Below, piece after piece: positions 1 to 10,684 of a stretch of 64,000 bases of DNA. Positions within the stretch are counted from its first letter, which is position 1, and each line of letters opens with the position of its first letter. A model generated the notes under the pieces. That model saw only the letters and a list, made by a program, of their open reading frames with translations, did no database searches and had not been told where the DNA came from. The stretch comes from Lutraria lutraria (taxonomy: Eukaryota > Mollusca > Bivalvia > Venerida > Mactridae): the NCBI GenBank assembly GCA_964023205.1, contig OZ026833.1, forward strand, positions 4,958,965 to 5,022,964, read 5' to 3'. The translations under genes were made by a program, and so were the position numbers.

Positions 1-338
1 TGCATTTATTTCGTAGAAAGATGGGACTGCTTCTTGGAAACACCTCCGCAATGAAGAGTGTTTCTGCAGAATATCGGTCATTATTGCCTGGCACGAACAT
101 TCCGCTGACAATGTGCAGGAATACTAAATCATGCATATATTAAATATCTGTCTGCAAGCTAATTTTGCATCTAGTCACATGACTGTGCACTTTGGTATAC
201 GGCAATCGGAACTCCTCGGTGTTTACGTGACGAAAAGTGCGTATTTCTGAATAACGGAAATACCCGAGTAGTTACGATTGGGTATACGGTTTACCGCCAA
301 TGAACGGCTTTAAGTAGGTGAATATATTGTTTATTGCA
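1..338. other. Non-repetitive AT-rich sequence, no gene seen
   Basis: No open frame or RNA gene is supported. Near 202-217 there is a CAATCGGAACTCCTCG word that recurs in inverted orientation near 9712-9727. Confidence 0.5.
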
Positions 339-467
339 TACAGTACAACCTCTCTAGAGCGGCCCTCTCTTGAGCAACAACCTCCCTTCAACAACAGCAT
401 GATTTTTCCACAGCACGATTTAACTGTTACTGTAAACTATCAGCGGCTTTAGAGAGGTTGCACTGTA
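339..467 (-). mobile_element. MITE family A, copy A1
   Basis: The 129-bp element begins TACAGTACAACCTCT and ends AGAGGTTGCACTGTA, so its ends are inverted repeats bounded by TA. The interior has CTCTCTTGAGCAACAACC and CAACAACAGCATGA, which appear reverse-complemented in copies at 7499, 11201, 15771 and 60892. It has no coding capacity. The TA flanks and CAGT termini suggest mobilisation by a Tc1/mariner or pogo-type transposase, which is inference. Confidence 0.75.
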
Positions 468-1009
468 TTTAATAAATATGAATACCGTCAATTCAGGATC
501 TCTGAATCTTCGATCTAAGAAAACCGTACTGGATTTGCTAGTCTTTACATATCAATTATGAGAAATCAAATGAATACTAGTTAGTCCTAGGTTTGATTCA
601 TTGGCCTTTTTCTTTTCAATTTGGCTATCGACATTGTTTGAATATGATTCATTTTAAAAACTTACGTTTACCTCGAGCTGAAACAACTGATTTATTGTCC
701 CTCCTATAGCATTTTATGATTTTTATATTTTATAACACACCCTTGTTCATAATATTATCAATACTATAAATCTATATTAATTATTACAGACAGGTACCTC
801 AGAAACATTTGCATTTATATGTGGAAATAATACTTAATGATACGTAAATGTAGAATTTTGCTCAAAAGTTGTTGTTCTTGCAAGAACCAGATGTACAGTC
901 GTCTAAATTAATGTGAAATATTTTTGAATCAGACACAAATGTACATGTATTCAATTCTGACATAGAATCATAGTTGAATTCGTTTCACGTAGAAATAAAA
1001 TGTCAAACG
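468..1009. other. AT-rich non-coding sequence, nothing recognised
   Basis: Stops are frequent in all six frames and no repeat family recognised elsewhere in the window was seen here. Confidence 0.5.
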
Positions 1010-1359
1010 TCGACACTTTACGTCACACAATTTCACATGTCATCATAGCTATGTTGCCCATCATTAGTGACCATACGTCACCATACTTCAGAATACGTCA
1101 CAATACGTCTGCACGGTCGTCAAACGTAACAACACGCTACAATTCCTAACGTCCTTATATATACACTGTGGTACGTCTAAAAATCCGTCGACATCACAAT
1201 ATATTTATATATAGGACGTCCAATATTATAAAACATACATTACCTTACGTCACATCAGCAATCTTCACAATACGTCACCATAGTTTTCAAAAGTCACCTT
1301 ATGTCATCTATGTTGTCAAACGTTACAATGCTTAAACATTGTTGACAAATCTCACCATA
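1010..1359 (+). repeat. Diverged CGTCA-rich flank of the 51-bp satellite
   Basis: ACGTCA or ACGTCAC words recur at irregular spacing (near 1020, 1077, 1090, 1101, 1245, 1275) before the regular array begins. I read this as old, drifted satellite monomers at the array edge; chance enrichment is not excluded. Confidence 0.5.
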
Positions 1360-4300
1360 TCACCAAACGTAGTGACTATAGTAACTTAACGTCATTATTG
1401 TTATACTACGTCACCAAACGTAGTGACTATAGTAACTTAACGTCATTATTGTTATACTACGTCAGCAAAACGTAGTGACTATAGTAACTTAACGTCATTA
1501 TTGTTCTATTACGTCACCAATTGTAGTGACTATAGCTACTAACGTCATTATTGTTTTGTTACGTCACCAATTGTAGTGACTACAGTTACTTAACGTCATC
1601 ATTGTTCTATCACGTCACCAAACGTAATGACTACAGTTACTTAACGTCATCATTGTTCTATCACGTCACCAAACGTAATGACTACAGTTACTTAACGTCA
1701 TCATTGTTCTATTACGTCACCAAACGTAGTGACTATAGTAACTTAACGTCATCATTGTTCTATTACGTCACCAAACGTAGTGACTACTGTTACTTAACGT
1801 CATCATTGTTCTATTACGTCACCAAACGTAGTGACTACAGTTACTTAACGTCATCATTGTTCTATTACGTCACCAAACGTAGTGACTACAGTAACTTAAC
1901 GTCATCATTGTTCTATCACGTCACCAAACGTAGTGACTACAGTTACTTAACGTCATCATTGTTCTATCATGTCACCAAACGTAGTGACTATAGTACTTAA
2001 CGTCATTATTGTTCTATTACGTCACCAAACGTAGTGACTATAGTAACTTGACGTCATTATTGTTCTATTACGTCACCAAACGTAGTGACTATAGTAACTT
2101 AACGTCATCATTGTTCTATTACGTCACCAAACGTAGTGACTATAGCTACTAACGTCATTATTGTTCTGTTACGTCACCAATTGTAGTGACTACATTTACT
2201 TAACGTCATTATTGTTCTATCACGTCACCAAACGTAGTGACTATAGTAACTTAACGTCATTATTGTTCTATTACGTCACCAAACGTAGTGACTATAGTAA
2301 CTTAACGTCATCATTGTTCTATTACGTCACCAAACGTAGTGACTATAGCTACTTACGTCATTATTGTTCTGTAACGTCACCAATTGTAGTGACTACATTT
2401 ACTTAACGTCATTATTGTTCTATCACGTCACCAAACGTAGTGACTATAGTAACTTAACGTCATTATTGTTCTATTACTTCACCAAACGTAATGACGAAAG
2501 TTACTTAACGTCATCATTGTTCTATCATGTCACCAAACGTAGTGACTATAGTAACTTAACGTCATTATTGTTCTATTACGTCACCAAACGTAGTGACTAT
2601 AGTAACTTAACGTCATTATTGTTCTATTACTTCACCAAACGTAATGACGAAAGTTACTTAACGTCATCATTGTTCTATCATGTCACCAAACGTAGTGACT
2701 ATAGTAACTTAACGTCATCATTGTTCTATTACGTCACCAAACGTAGTGACTACAGTTACTTAACGTCATCATTGTTCTATTACGTCACCAAACGTAGTGA
2801 CTACAGTAACTTAACGTCATCATTGTTCTATCACGTCACCAAACGTAATGACGAAAGTTACTTAACGTCATCATTGTTCTATCATGTCACCAAACGTAGT
2901 GACTATAGTACTTAACGTCATTATTGTTCTATTACGTCACCAAACGTAGTGACTATAGTAACTTGACGTCATTATTGTTCTATTACGTCACCAAACGTAG
3001 TGACTATAGTAACTTAACGTCATCATTGTTCTATTACGTCACCAAACGTAGTGACTATAGCTACTAACGTCATTATTGTTCTGTTACGTCACCAATTGTA
3101 GTGACTACATTTACTTAACGTCATTATTGTTCTATCACGTCACCAAACGTAGTGACTATAGTAACTTAACGTCATTATTGTTCTATTACGTCACCAAACG
3201 TAGTGACTATAGTAACTTAACGTCATTATTGTTCTATTACTTCACCAAACGTAATGACGAAAGTTACTTAACGTCATCATTGTTCTATCATGTCACCAAA
3301 CGTAGTGACTATAGTAACTTAACGTCATCATTGTTCTATTACGTCACCAAACGTAGTGACTACAGTTACTTAACGTCATCATTGTTCTATTACGTCACCA
3401 AACGTAGTGACTACAGTTACTTAACGTCATCATTGTTCTATTACGTCACCAAACGTAGTGACTACAGTAACTTAACGTCATCATTGTTCTATCACGTCAC
3501 CAAACGTAATGACGAAAGTTACTTAACGTCATCATTGTTCTATCATGTCACCAAACGTAGTGACTATAGTACTTAACGTCATTATTGTTCTATTACGTCA
3601 CCAAACGTAGTGACTATAGTAACTTGACGTCATTATTGTTCTATTACGTCACCAAACGTAGTGACTATAGTAACTTAACGTCATCATTGTTCTATTACGT
3701 CACCAAACGTAGTGACTATAGCTACTAACGTCATTATTGTTCTGTTACGTCACCAATTGTAGTGACTACATTTACTTAACGTCATTATTGTTCTATCACG
3801 TCACCAAACGTAGTGACTATAGTAACTTAACGTCATTATTGTTCTATTACGTCACCAAACGTAGTGACTATAGTAACTTAACGTCATTATTGTTCTATTA
3901 CTTCACCAAACGTAATGACGAAAGTAACTTAACGTCATCATTGTTCTATCATGTCACCAAACGTAGTGACTATAGTAACTTAACGTCATTATTGTTCTAT
4001 TACGTCACCAAACGTAGTGACTATAGTAACTTAACGTCATTATAGTTCTATTACGTCACCAAACGTAGTGACTATAGCTACTAACGTCATTATTGTTCTA
4101 TTACGTCACCAAACGTAGTGACTACAGTTACTTAACGTCATCATTGTTCTATCACGTCACCAAACGTAATGACGAAAGTTACTTAACGTCATTATTGTTC
4201 TATCACGTTACCAAACGTAGTGACTTTAGTAACTTAACGTCATTATTGTTCTATTACGTCATTAAATGTAGTGACTATAGTAACTTAACGTCATTATTGT

Positions 4301-5521
4301 TCTATTACGTCACCAAACGTAATGACTACAGTTGCTTTACGTCATTATTGTTCTATTACGTCACCAAACGTAATGACTACAGTTACTTAACGTCATCATT
4401 GTTCTATTACGTCACCAAACGTAGTGACTATAGTAACTTAACGTCATCACTGTTCTATCACGTCACCAAACGTAATGACGAAAGTTACTTAACGTTATTA
4501 TTGTTCTATTACGTCACCAAACGTAATGACTACAGTTACTTAACGTCATCATTGTTCTATCACGTCACCAAACGTAATGACGAAAGTTACTTAACGTCAT
4601 TATTGTTCTATCACGTTACCAAACGTAGTGACTTTAGTAACTTAACGTCATTATTGTTCTATTACGTGACCAAATGTAGTGACTATAGTAACTTAACGTC
4701 ATTATTGTTCTATTACGTCACCAAACGTAATGACTACAGTTACTTAACGTCATCATTGTTCTATCAAGTCACCAAACGTAATGACGAAAGTTACTTAACG
4801 TCATCATTGTTCTATCACGTCACAAAACGTAGTGACTATAGTAACTTAACGTCATTATTGTTCTATTACGTCACCAAATGTAGTGACTATAGTAACTTAA
4901 CGTCATTATTGTTCTATTACGTCACCAAACGTAGTGACTATAGTAACTTAACGTTATTATTGTTCTATTACGTCACCAAACGGAATGAATACAGTTACTT
5001 AACGTCATCATTGTTCTATCACGTCACCAAACGTAATGACGAAAGTTACTTAACGTCATCATTGTTCTATTACGTCACCAAACGTAGTGACTATAGTAAC
5101 TTAACGTCATCATTGTTCTATTATGTCACCAAACGTAGTGACTATAGTAACTTAACGTTATTATTGTTCTATTACGTCACCAAATGTAGTGACTATAGTA
5201 ACTTAACGTTATTATTGTTCTATTACGTCACCAAATGTAGTGACTATAGTAACTTAACGTCATTATTGTTCTATTACGTCACCAAACGTAGTGACTATAG
5301 CTACTAACGTCATTATTGTTCTATTACTTCACCAAACGTAATGACTATAGTAACTTAACGTCATCATTGTTCTATTACGTCACCATACGTAGTGACTATA
5401 GTAACTTAACGTCATCATTATTCTATTACGTCACCAAACGTAGTGACTTACGTCATCATTGTTCTATTACGTCACCAAACGTAGTGACTACAGTAACTTA
5501 ACGTCATTATTGTTCTAATAC
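1360..5521 (+). repeat. 51-bp satellite array, about 81 copies
   Basis: The monomer contains ACGTCACCAAACGTAGTGAC, then TATAGTAACTTAACGTCATT, then ATTGTTCTATT, 51 bp in all. Because 51 is a multiple of three, the plus strand reads as a 17-residue periodic peptide (YVTKRSDYSNLTS-type), broken where 50-bp monomers such as the TATAGCTACTAACG variant shift the frame. These frames begin at TTG, not ATG, and I do not call them genes. A marker monomer (TTCTGTTACGTCACCAATTG) recurs at 2161, 3076 and 3737, and a near-identical block repeats with a 661-bp period (2907-3567 and from 3568), giving higher-order units of about 13 monomers. Each monomer has two ACGTCA words and an internal GTCAC/GTGAC inverted repeat. 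Confidence 0.95.
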
Positions 5522-5534
5522 TTCGGTACGTTAT

Positions 5535-5900
5535 CTAGCATCGACCTATGATTTCTGACGTCATAATAGACCAACATACGTCCTCACATGTAGAGTTACT
5601 CAGACCTGATAACAAGCCTAGGGTCACGTGGAAGAGGTAAACTTCAACTTCAGTTTTGTATGACACCGGCAAAATCCGCAAGTTGACATCTAGTGCCAGA
5701 CTGGATGGTTTTTCAACCCGTAAAAAATTGTACGCTTTATTAAGCGTTTCATTAAATTGGCTCTTAATTAAATTACATACATGTCTTACTTCTTTTGAGC
5801 GATTTTTGACCGCATAAAGCACACTGTCGGTATGATCATAACAAAAGTTATTAATGGTCAGGAATGAGGATGAAAAATGAAATCATATAATGGAATGCTT
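5535..5900 (-). CDS. Possible exon or gene relic, unknown protein
   Basis: On the minus strand the frame is open for 121 codons from 5900 to a TAG at 5535-5537. The composition looks protein-like, including VRHVCNLIKSQFNETL, LRVEKPSSLALDVNLRI and YLFHVTLGLLSGL. It has no usable ATG near its start, so it would be an internal or terminal exon rather than a whole gene. A plausible splice acceptor (CCGACAG then TGTGC, exon edge at 5823) is preceded by a CTGAC branch-like word and a pyrimidine-rich stretch around 5855-5885. I do not recognise the family and assign no function. It could also be a remnant of a mobile element, or chance. Confidence 0.3.
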
Positions 5901-6857
5901 TATTTTGTCAAATCGTTGATTAAGTTACAATCCTTAAAGAACTGCTCCTTTCAAATTCCGACAGTTGTAGAACCTATAGCGGTGACTGTAATAATTAAAA
6001 CAATTACATAACTTAATTATATAAACATGTACCAATGAATCGTGGAATAAATGTTTATAAAAGCGAGTTTAAAGTAATGAACGAAAATAAGCAGACATAC
6101 GAATCGCTTACAACTGGTAGCAGTTGGCTACAATCCTATAATTACTTGGAATGTTCAATTAAAACGACTTTAGCTGAAAGAGGAGTGTCTATTATGAATG
6201 GGCACTACGTTATAAAGCCTGCGTTATTATATTTTATCTCTGGAACCAGAATCTCCTACAGTTTCAACAATATCAATAAATAATGCCAATCCTGTGTTAT
6301 TCTTCAATGAAATATCTGCCATTCCCGAGTAAATAACGCGAACGAGTAAAGCAGACATCTCTATGATTCTCTAATGATTAATCAATGTTTTCTACCCGCG
6401 AACCATTGGAAGCCCCTCATAAGCAGTGGAAGTTGCGTTGTGGGAGGTTTTTGATGGCATCGCAGAACAAGAAAGATCGATTGTTTTCAATGAAAAGCTG
6501 TTATGATTGTTTCTGTTGCGATGATGTCCGGATGTCCGAAACTGTTGAATGAAGCGGTGTTGCCTTTTTCTAGACAAATTTTAGTCATGTGTACTAGTTT
6601 CTTCTAGTTGTTTGCGGGTATATAGTATAGTGTCTATTACTATTTTGGATAATCCTGGTCATTTGATTGGCTAATGATGATAAAATTATCGGTTATTTGA
6701 TTGGTCAGTCATTGGACTGGCTATTCGTCTCGTAACCTGTCGTGTTTGAATGAATGTGCTCGTTTGCTCTTTTGTTGACAGGTAAGTATGTAATGTAGGC
6801 ATTGATCTATGATGTGGACCTAGATAAGTTGTTGTGACCGAACACAGCCAAAGTTCC
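5901..6857. other. No supported gene; short ATG frame of 82 codons
   Basis: An ATG-initiated frame runs 6035-6283 on the plus strand, but it has no recognisable domain and no splice or promoter context. A minus-strand frame at 6392-6577 is similarly unsupported. No repeat family was identified. Confidence 0.4.
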
Positions 6858-7050
6858 TGATGAGGAGAGAGAGAGGGAGAGGAAGAGGGAGAGAGAGAGG
6901 GGTGGGAGGGAGGGGGAGAGGGAGAGGGAGAGAGAGAGAGAGAGAGAGAGAGTGTGAGAGAGAGAGGGAGGGAGGGAGAGAGAGAGAGGGAGGGAGAGAG
7001 AGAGAGAGGGAGAGGGAGAGAGATGTGGAGGGGGGAGGGAGGAGGGGAGG
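6858..7050 (+). repeat. Purine-only GAGAGG microsatellite tract
   Basis: About 190 bp of almost uninterrupted G and A on the plus strand (GA, GAGG and GGGA units), with very few pyrimidines near 6953 and 7023. The opposing S/L/P-rich and R/E/G-rich open frames here are low-complexity artefacts. Mirror-like homopurine tracts can adopt triplex DNA. Confidence 0.9.
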
Positions 7051-7051
7051 G

Positions 7052-7284
7052 ATAAGTTACATGTACCGGAGAACCAGGCATTTATATCTTTCCTCATGGT
7101 TCTTTATCGTGACGTTACACGCCTCGGCAGTTTTCCTGTGATTGTCTAGACACGGTGCTTACCTGTAGGTAGTTGTGATGGGGACACTGAGAAATTAGAT
7201 AAGTCGATAAGTGGAGTCTATAGTCGAACCCACGACCTTTCGTTTAGTAGTCCAGCGTGTTAGCACTAGACCATCGATCAACCG
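7052..7284 (-). mobile_element. tRNA-derived SINE copy
   Basis: On the minus strand the right end has an A-box-like TGGTCTAGTGCTAACACGC and a B box GGGTTCGACT near 7223-7232, followed leftward by a body containing the reverse complement of GGTTCTTTATCGTGACG and ACACGCCTCGGCAG. The body matches a headless copy at 33485-33640. The tRNA part is too diverged to be a functional tRNA gene. Confidence 0.65.
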
Positions 7285-7498
7285 TTGAGCATTGTTGTTA
7301 ATGATTATTATGATGTATTTTTGTTCTAAGATATATACTTTAGTATATATTGAATAAAAGAATCCCTATAAAGATGTAAGATGGCCCCGTCTAGTCTTTT
7401 TTTAAATACACAAACTGTACACTAGAATATATATCTCTAGAACCGATGTTAGGTACTATGATACACGTGAGATTATCATCGATTTGTTAGACTTTTAT
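7285..7498. other. Short AT-rich interval, nothing recognised
   Basis: This is the gap between a SINE and a MITE, with no supported feature. Confidence 0.4.
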
Positions 7499-7651
7499 AC
7501 ATAGTGCAACAGCTCAAAAGCAACACCCTTTGGGAGTATCAAAAATATGTTGTTGTTGATGAGAGGTTGTTGTCATAGAGAGATGGAATTAATAGTTGTA
7601 GAACGGAGGTTGTTGCTCAAGAGAGAGCCGCTCTGGAGAGGTTGTACTGTA
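7499..7651 (+). mobile_element. MITE family A, copy A2
   Basis: The right end reads GGAGAGGTTGTACTGTA; the left end is diverged (ATAGTGCAACAGCTC). The interior has AACACCCTTTGGGAGTATC, TGTTGTTGTTGATGAGAGG and GTTGTTGCTCAAGAGAG, the layout shared with copies at 11201 and 60892. Confidence 0.7.
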
Positions 7652-7931
7652 CTACATAAATCGTTTCAGTATTACTGATAATCGCGTCTATCTGAACTGT
7701 ATATTGTTTTATATACAGGATGTATAACTCTATATGTTACCATAGCAACGACATATTTTATTGAAAACAGGAAAATATTGATATGATCGTGAAGAGAATT
7801 TGAAGGAATGTGCGTGTTAATAAGTTATTAATGGAATATTATTTGTTTACATTTTGCGTCGTCTGCATCTTCATCATAAACACCACCATCACCACCATGG
7901 TCATCATCATCACTGTAATCATCCCCATCTT
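7652..7931. other. AT-rich interval with a short CAT-rich patch
   Basis: ATC/CAC triplets begin near 7875-7925, an outlier of the larger triplet repeat past the next SINE. No gene is supported. Confidence 0.4.
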
Positions 7932-8163
7932 CTGTTTTGTTTATATCGTGTTTTACTTCTCTTTTCAACAGTCTGAGTCATATGAGGCGGGCAGTTTACC
8001 TAAGCATCGTTCCTGGGAAGAACCAGTACATCCGTATGCAACTGTCTACTTTATAACATAAAGAGACATGGTCAGTAGCGGGGCTCGAACCCACGACCCT
8101 ACATCAGTGAGAGGTTACAGTGATTTGAAGTCAGCGACTTTAACCACTCTACCACGGAGGCGG
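7932..8163 (-). mobile_element. tRNA-derived SINE (family with copy at 61392)
   Basis: The minus strand has a tRNA-like head: A box TGGTAGAGTGGTTAAAGTC (8140-8157) and B box GGGTTCGAGCC near 8082-8093, with a long variable-arm-like segment as in Leu/Ser tRNAs. The body includes the reverse complement of GGGAAGAACCAGTACATCC and a TTTTAC-initiated centre. The copy at 61392-61636 is highly similar through ATAAAGAGACATGGTCAGTA. Confidence 0.85.
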
Positions 8164-8480
8164 TTCATTGTCACCATCATCGTAATCATCGCGATTGTCA
8201 TGATCACCACTACCATCATAACTAAGATCATCACCACAATCATTATCATCATTACTTCCACCATCAACATTATGATTATCACCAATGTCACCTTCATCAT
8301 CATCATCACCATTGTCATCATCATCATCATCATCATCAACACCAACATCATAACCATCATCATTATTGTCATCATCATAATCATGATCATCATCATAATC
8401 AACATCAACGCCATCATCATCATCATTATTATCGTCAACACCAATGTCATCATTAACAGTAAGAACAAGAATATCATCGA
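8164..8480 (+). repeat. Imperfect ATC/CAT triplet repeat
   Basis: About 300 bp of ATC, CAC and ATT triplets directly abut the tRNA-head end of the SINE at 7932-8163. It gives long frames on both strands (poly-I/T on one, poly-M or poly-D on the other), which are not genes. Confidence 0.9.
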
Positions 8481-8998
8481 CATCAGACAACGTTACAAAT
8501 GGTATAAGAAAAGACAGAAGCTTCAACCACCTAGTACATGAGATTCGAATAAATTAGTCTAGTAAGAAAGAAGGACCGACACACTTAACACAGACATACA
8601 TAGTTACATGATAAATGATATAATCTTAGCTTTAATTATCGTCCATATAGACTTAGTCTTGGTTCAATTATTTCCGTGTACGCCCATCTCTGTGTTTGTC
8701 TATACATTTATAGGTTCATGCAGTATGGAAAACAATGATGAGAAAATTCATGACAATTACGACAGTTTATGTTAAGTAGATCCGAATACTTGGGTCCATT
8801 TCATATACTTGTACTTGCATGTATCTTAGTTAACATTGCAGTTTGTTCGGCTAGTAACTGTACTTTCAATAGTGACTCTTACCTTTAACAGCAGAAGGTC
8901 ATTAAGCCAAGGTCGTTTAGCTACTTTGTCATTTTTAACGTACACATTACAACAACCACCGACCTTCACATGGGATTCGATCTCACCACAATGCGGGA
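8481..8998. other. Non-coding, nothing recognised
   Basis: No credible open frame, repeat family or RNA gene was seen. Confidence 0.4.
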
Positions 8999-9057
8999 CT
9001 CACTCGCTCGCTCGCTCGCTCACTCACTCACTCACTCACTCACTCACTCATTCACTC
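8999..9057 (+). repeat. CTCG/CTCA tetranucleotide microsatellite
   Basis: A few CTCG units run directly into about eight CTCA units and decay into CATTCACTCGG. This is a simple mixed tetranucleotide run. Confidence 0.9.
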
Positions 9058-9327
9058 GGTCACTTCAATCACTTAAAACCATTCTTTTGATACAAAATTA
9101 ATTTAACTCAAAATATAAAATCCTTTTTGGTCTACGATTATTATGTATATAATAGTGAGATAATGTGTTATATCTTTATCTGTTTATCATTCAATCAAAC
9201 ATACATGTAGTAGTAGATATTTTATTACATGTACTAGTATCTAAGCGTCATATTATTTGAATGAACTAGGAGTGCACGGGAATGGTGAAACATCGTCTAA
9301 TAGGTAACTTTTATCATAAATTTTCCG

Positions 9328-9381
9328 CTGGTAAACTGACATAATTCGGCACACCTCGACAGACAACGTTAGATGGAGATA
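9328..9381 (+). repeat. 54-bp direct repeat, copy 1
   Basis: It begins CTGGTAAACTGACATAATTC and continues through GGCACACCTCGAC to GATGGAGATA. It matches 9730-9784 with about four mismatches at an offset of 402 bp. The pair brackets the helicase-like frame. Confidence 0.85.
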
Positions 9382-9523
9382 ACCAATCGTACCTACTCTG
9401 ACATACCCATAGCTGAGAAATACGACTCATACATAAGTGTACGGTTATAAATTTTGGTTATGCTGTTACCGTTGTCATTACTTTTTCAACACTAGGTACT
9501 CGTTTTCAAGAGTCATTTTCAGA

Positions 9524-9736
9524 ATGGCGGACTTTCGAACGTCTTTATCGTTCGCGATTGATAAAATGGGCATCCGGTTTCCATTGAAAGAGAAACAGGT
9601 TGTTTCCTTCATTGAATTCCCATGGTCAGTCATGATGGAAAGTATAGCCCGTGAACAACAACAAAATGGCGGCCTGTCTATTACGTCCGAAGCACTTTCT
9701 TCAGACAAACGTCGAGGAGTTCCGATTGACTGGTAA
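9524..9736 (+). pseudogene. Possible RecQ-like helicase N-terminal fragment
   Basis: From ATG at 9524, which has A at -3 and G at +4, the frame codes about 70 residues ending in TAA. It starts MADFRTSLSFAIDKMG and then has FPLKEKQVVSFIEF. That spacing resembles the N-terminal LKxxQ motif of RecQ-type ATP-dependent helicases, which precedes the Walker A motif. No Walker A follows; the frame goes on through SVMMESIAREQQQNGG and SITSEALSSDKRRG, which might be a motif-Ia-like region after an internal deletion. The stop codon lies inside the second 54-bp direct repeat. It is probably a truncated relic or isolated exon. The assignment rests on a short motif seen by eye. Confidence 0.25.
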
Positions 9737-9784
9737 ACTGACATCATTCGGCACACCTCGACTGACAACGTTTGATGGAGATAC
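9730..9784 (+). repeat. 54-bp direct repeat, copy 2
   Basis: This is the partner of 9328-9381. It contains the stop codon of the helicase-like frame and the CATTCGGCACACCTCGAC word. Confidence 0.85.
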
Positions 9785-10486
9785 GGAATCGGCAGAGATG
9801 TTCTGAATGTAACTGGCATAAAATAACAACCGAGTTTATACGAGTTGAAATAAATATGAATACATGAATAATGGTTGGCGTCATAATTTTATTTGTTTAA
9901 GTTTGTAGAACATTGTTTCAAGCCAGACATTGTCGTAAATGTCAAAATGATTCACACGGAAACTTGACGAAGCTTGACATTTAGAATAGGAAGCATTTTC
10001 TACGAGATAAGATATAATGTAAACTTGTTAAACTTCTACAGTCTTATAATCATACAATCTTACAGTATAGAGGAAATCATACGAGTGACATAAGGGTACT
10101 TAGTGTATTGATGTGTTAGCGGATAAAGCCATCCATAAAAAATATTTTGTTTGGGAATAACCGGGTGTACGTTCTCCTAGCCAACTTTTCTTTGGTCTGT
10201 TGGGTATTTTTTTCAATACATGTATATAAATAGCATTTTACAGGTATTTTGAGTTCAATGTAAATATGAATCGTAAAAGAAATATTTCCAACCTGCTGAC
10301 AATTCTCTGGGTAGGGTTTAACCCCAAACAAACATTTTTTTAAAGGTGGCCTGAGAAAACGAAGCAAAATGGACTTTAAGTACACCATAGTTAGCTTTAA
10401 ACTAGATGTTTTAAAGATTAAACATATATTTATATACCAACACCATGTCCTACCTCTGCTTGTATGATAAAGCATGAATAGAATAA
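9785..10486. other. AT-rich non-coding, nothing recognised
   Basis: A minus-strand frame at 10116-10475 lacks any recognisable domain and I do not support it as a gene. Confidence 0.4.
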
Positions 10487-10684
10487 AAAACTAGGGATAG
10501 ATTTGTACTTGAAAACATCGACATATTGAAGCAACACTGCCCGGATGTAATCAAGTTGTCGCTGCTTTCTGACTATGCGTTGATGTGGGAGCGCTTAACT
10601 GATTTTGATCTCCTTAAATATAACAATGTACGACCGAAGAGTTTAGTTAAAAGCTTTGACACGGATAAAGGCCCAACCACCTAG
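10487..10684 (+). pseudogene. Exon-like open frame, unknown (possibly LRR-like)
   Basis: The plus strand is open for 65 codons between TAA (10484) and TAG (10682-10684), with protein-like content such as RFVLENIDILKQHCPDVIKL, LMWERLTDFDLLKYNNV and RPKSLVKSFDTDKG. The HCPDVIKLSL pattern recalls leucine-rich-repeat segments, but one motif is not enough for a family call. There is no initiator ATG. The sequence downstream to about 10860 is unusually open in other frames (for example DVLSKEFGWDGVQLEVID near 10692-10757), so frameshifts may have broken a longer frame. Confidence 0.3.

Noticed and set aside
4093..5307. A 404-codon plus-strand frame in the 51-bp satellite
   Set aside because: It starts at TTG, is made only of satellite units, and neighbouring higher-order units are broken by 50-bp variants.
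6686..7141. Overlapping S/L/P-rich and R/E/G-rich frames
   Set aside because: They are translations of a purine microsatellite on both strands.
8068..8541. Poly-I/T, poly-M and poly-D frames
   Set aside because: They lie in an ATC triplet microsatellite and part of a SINE.
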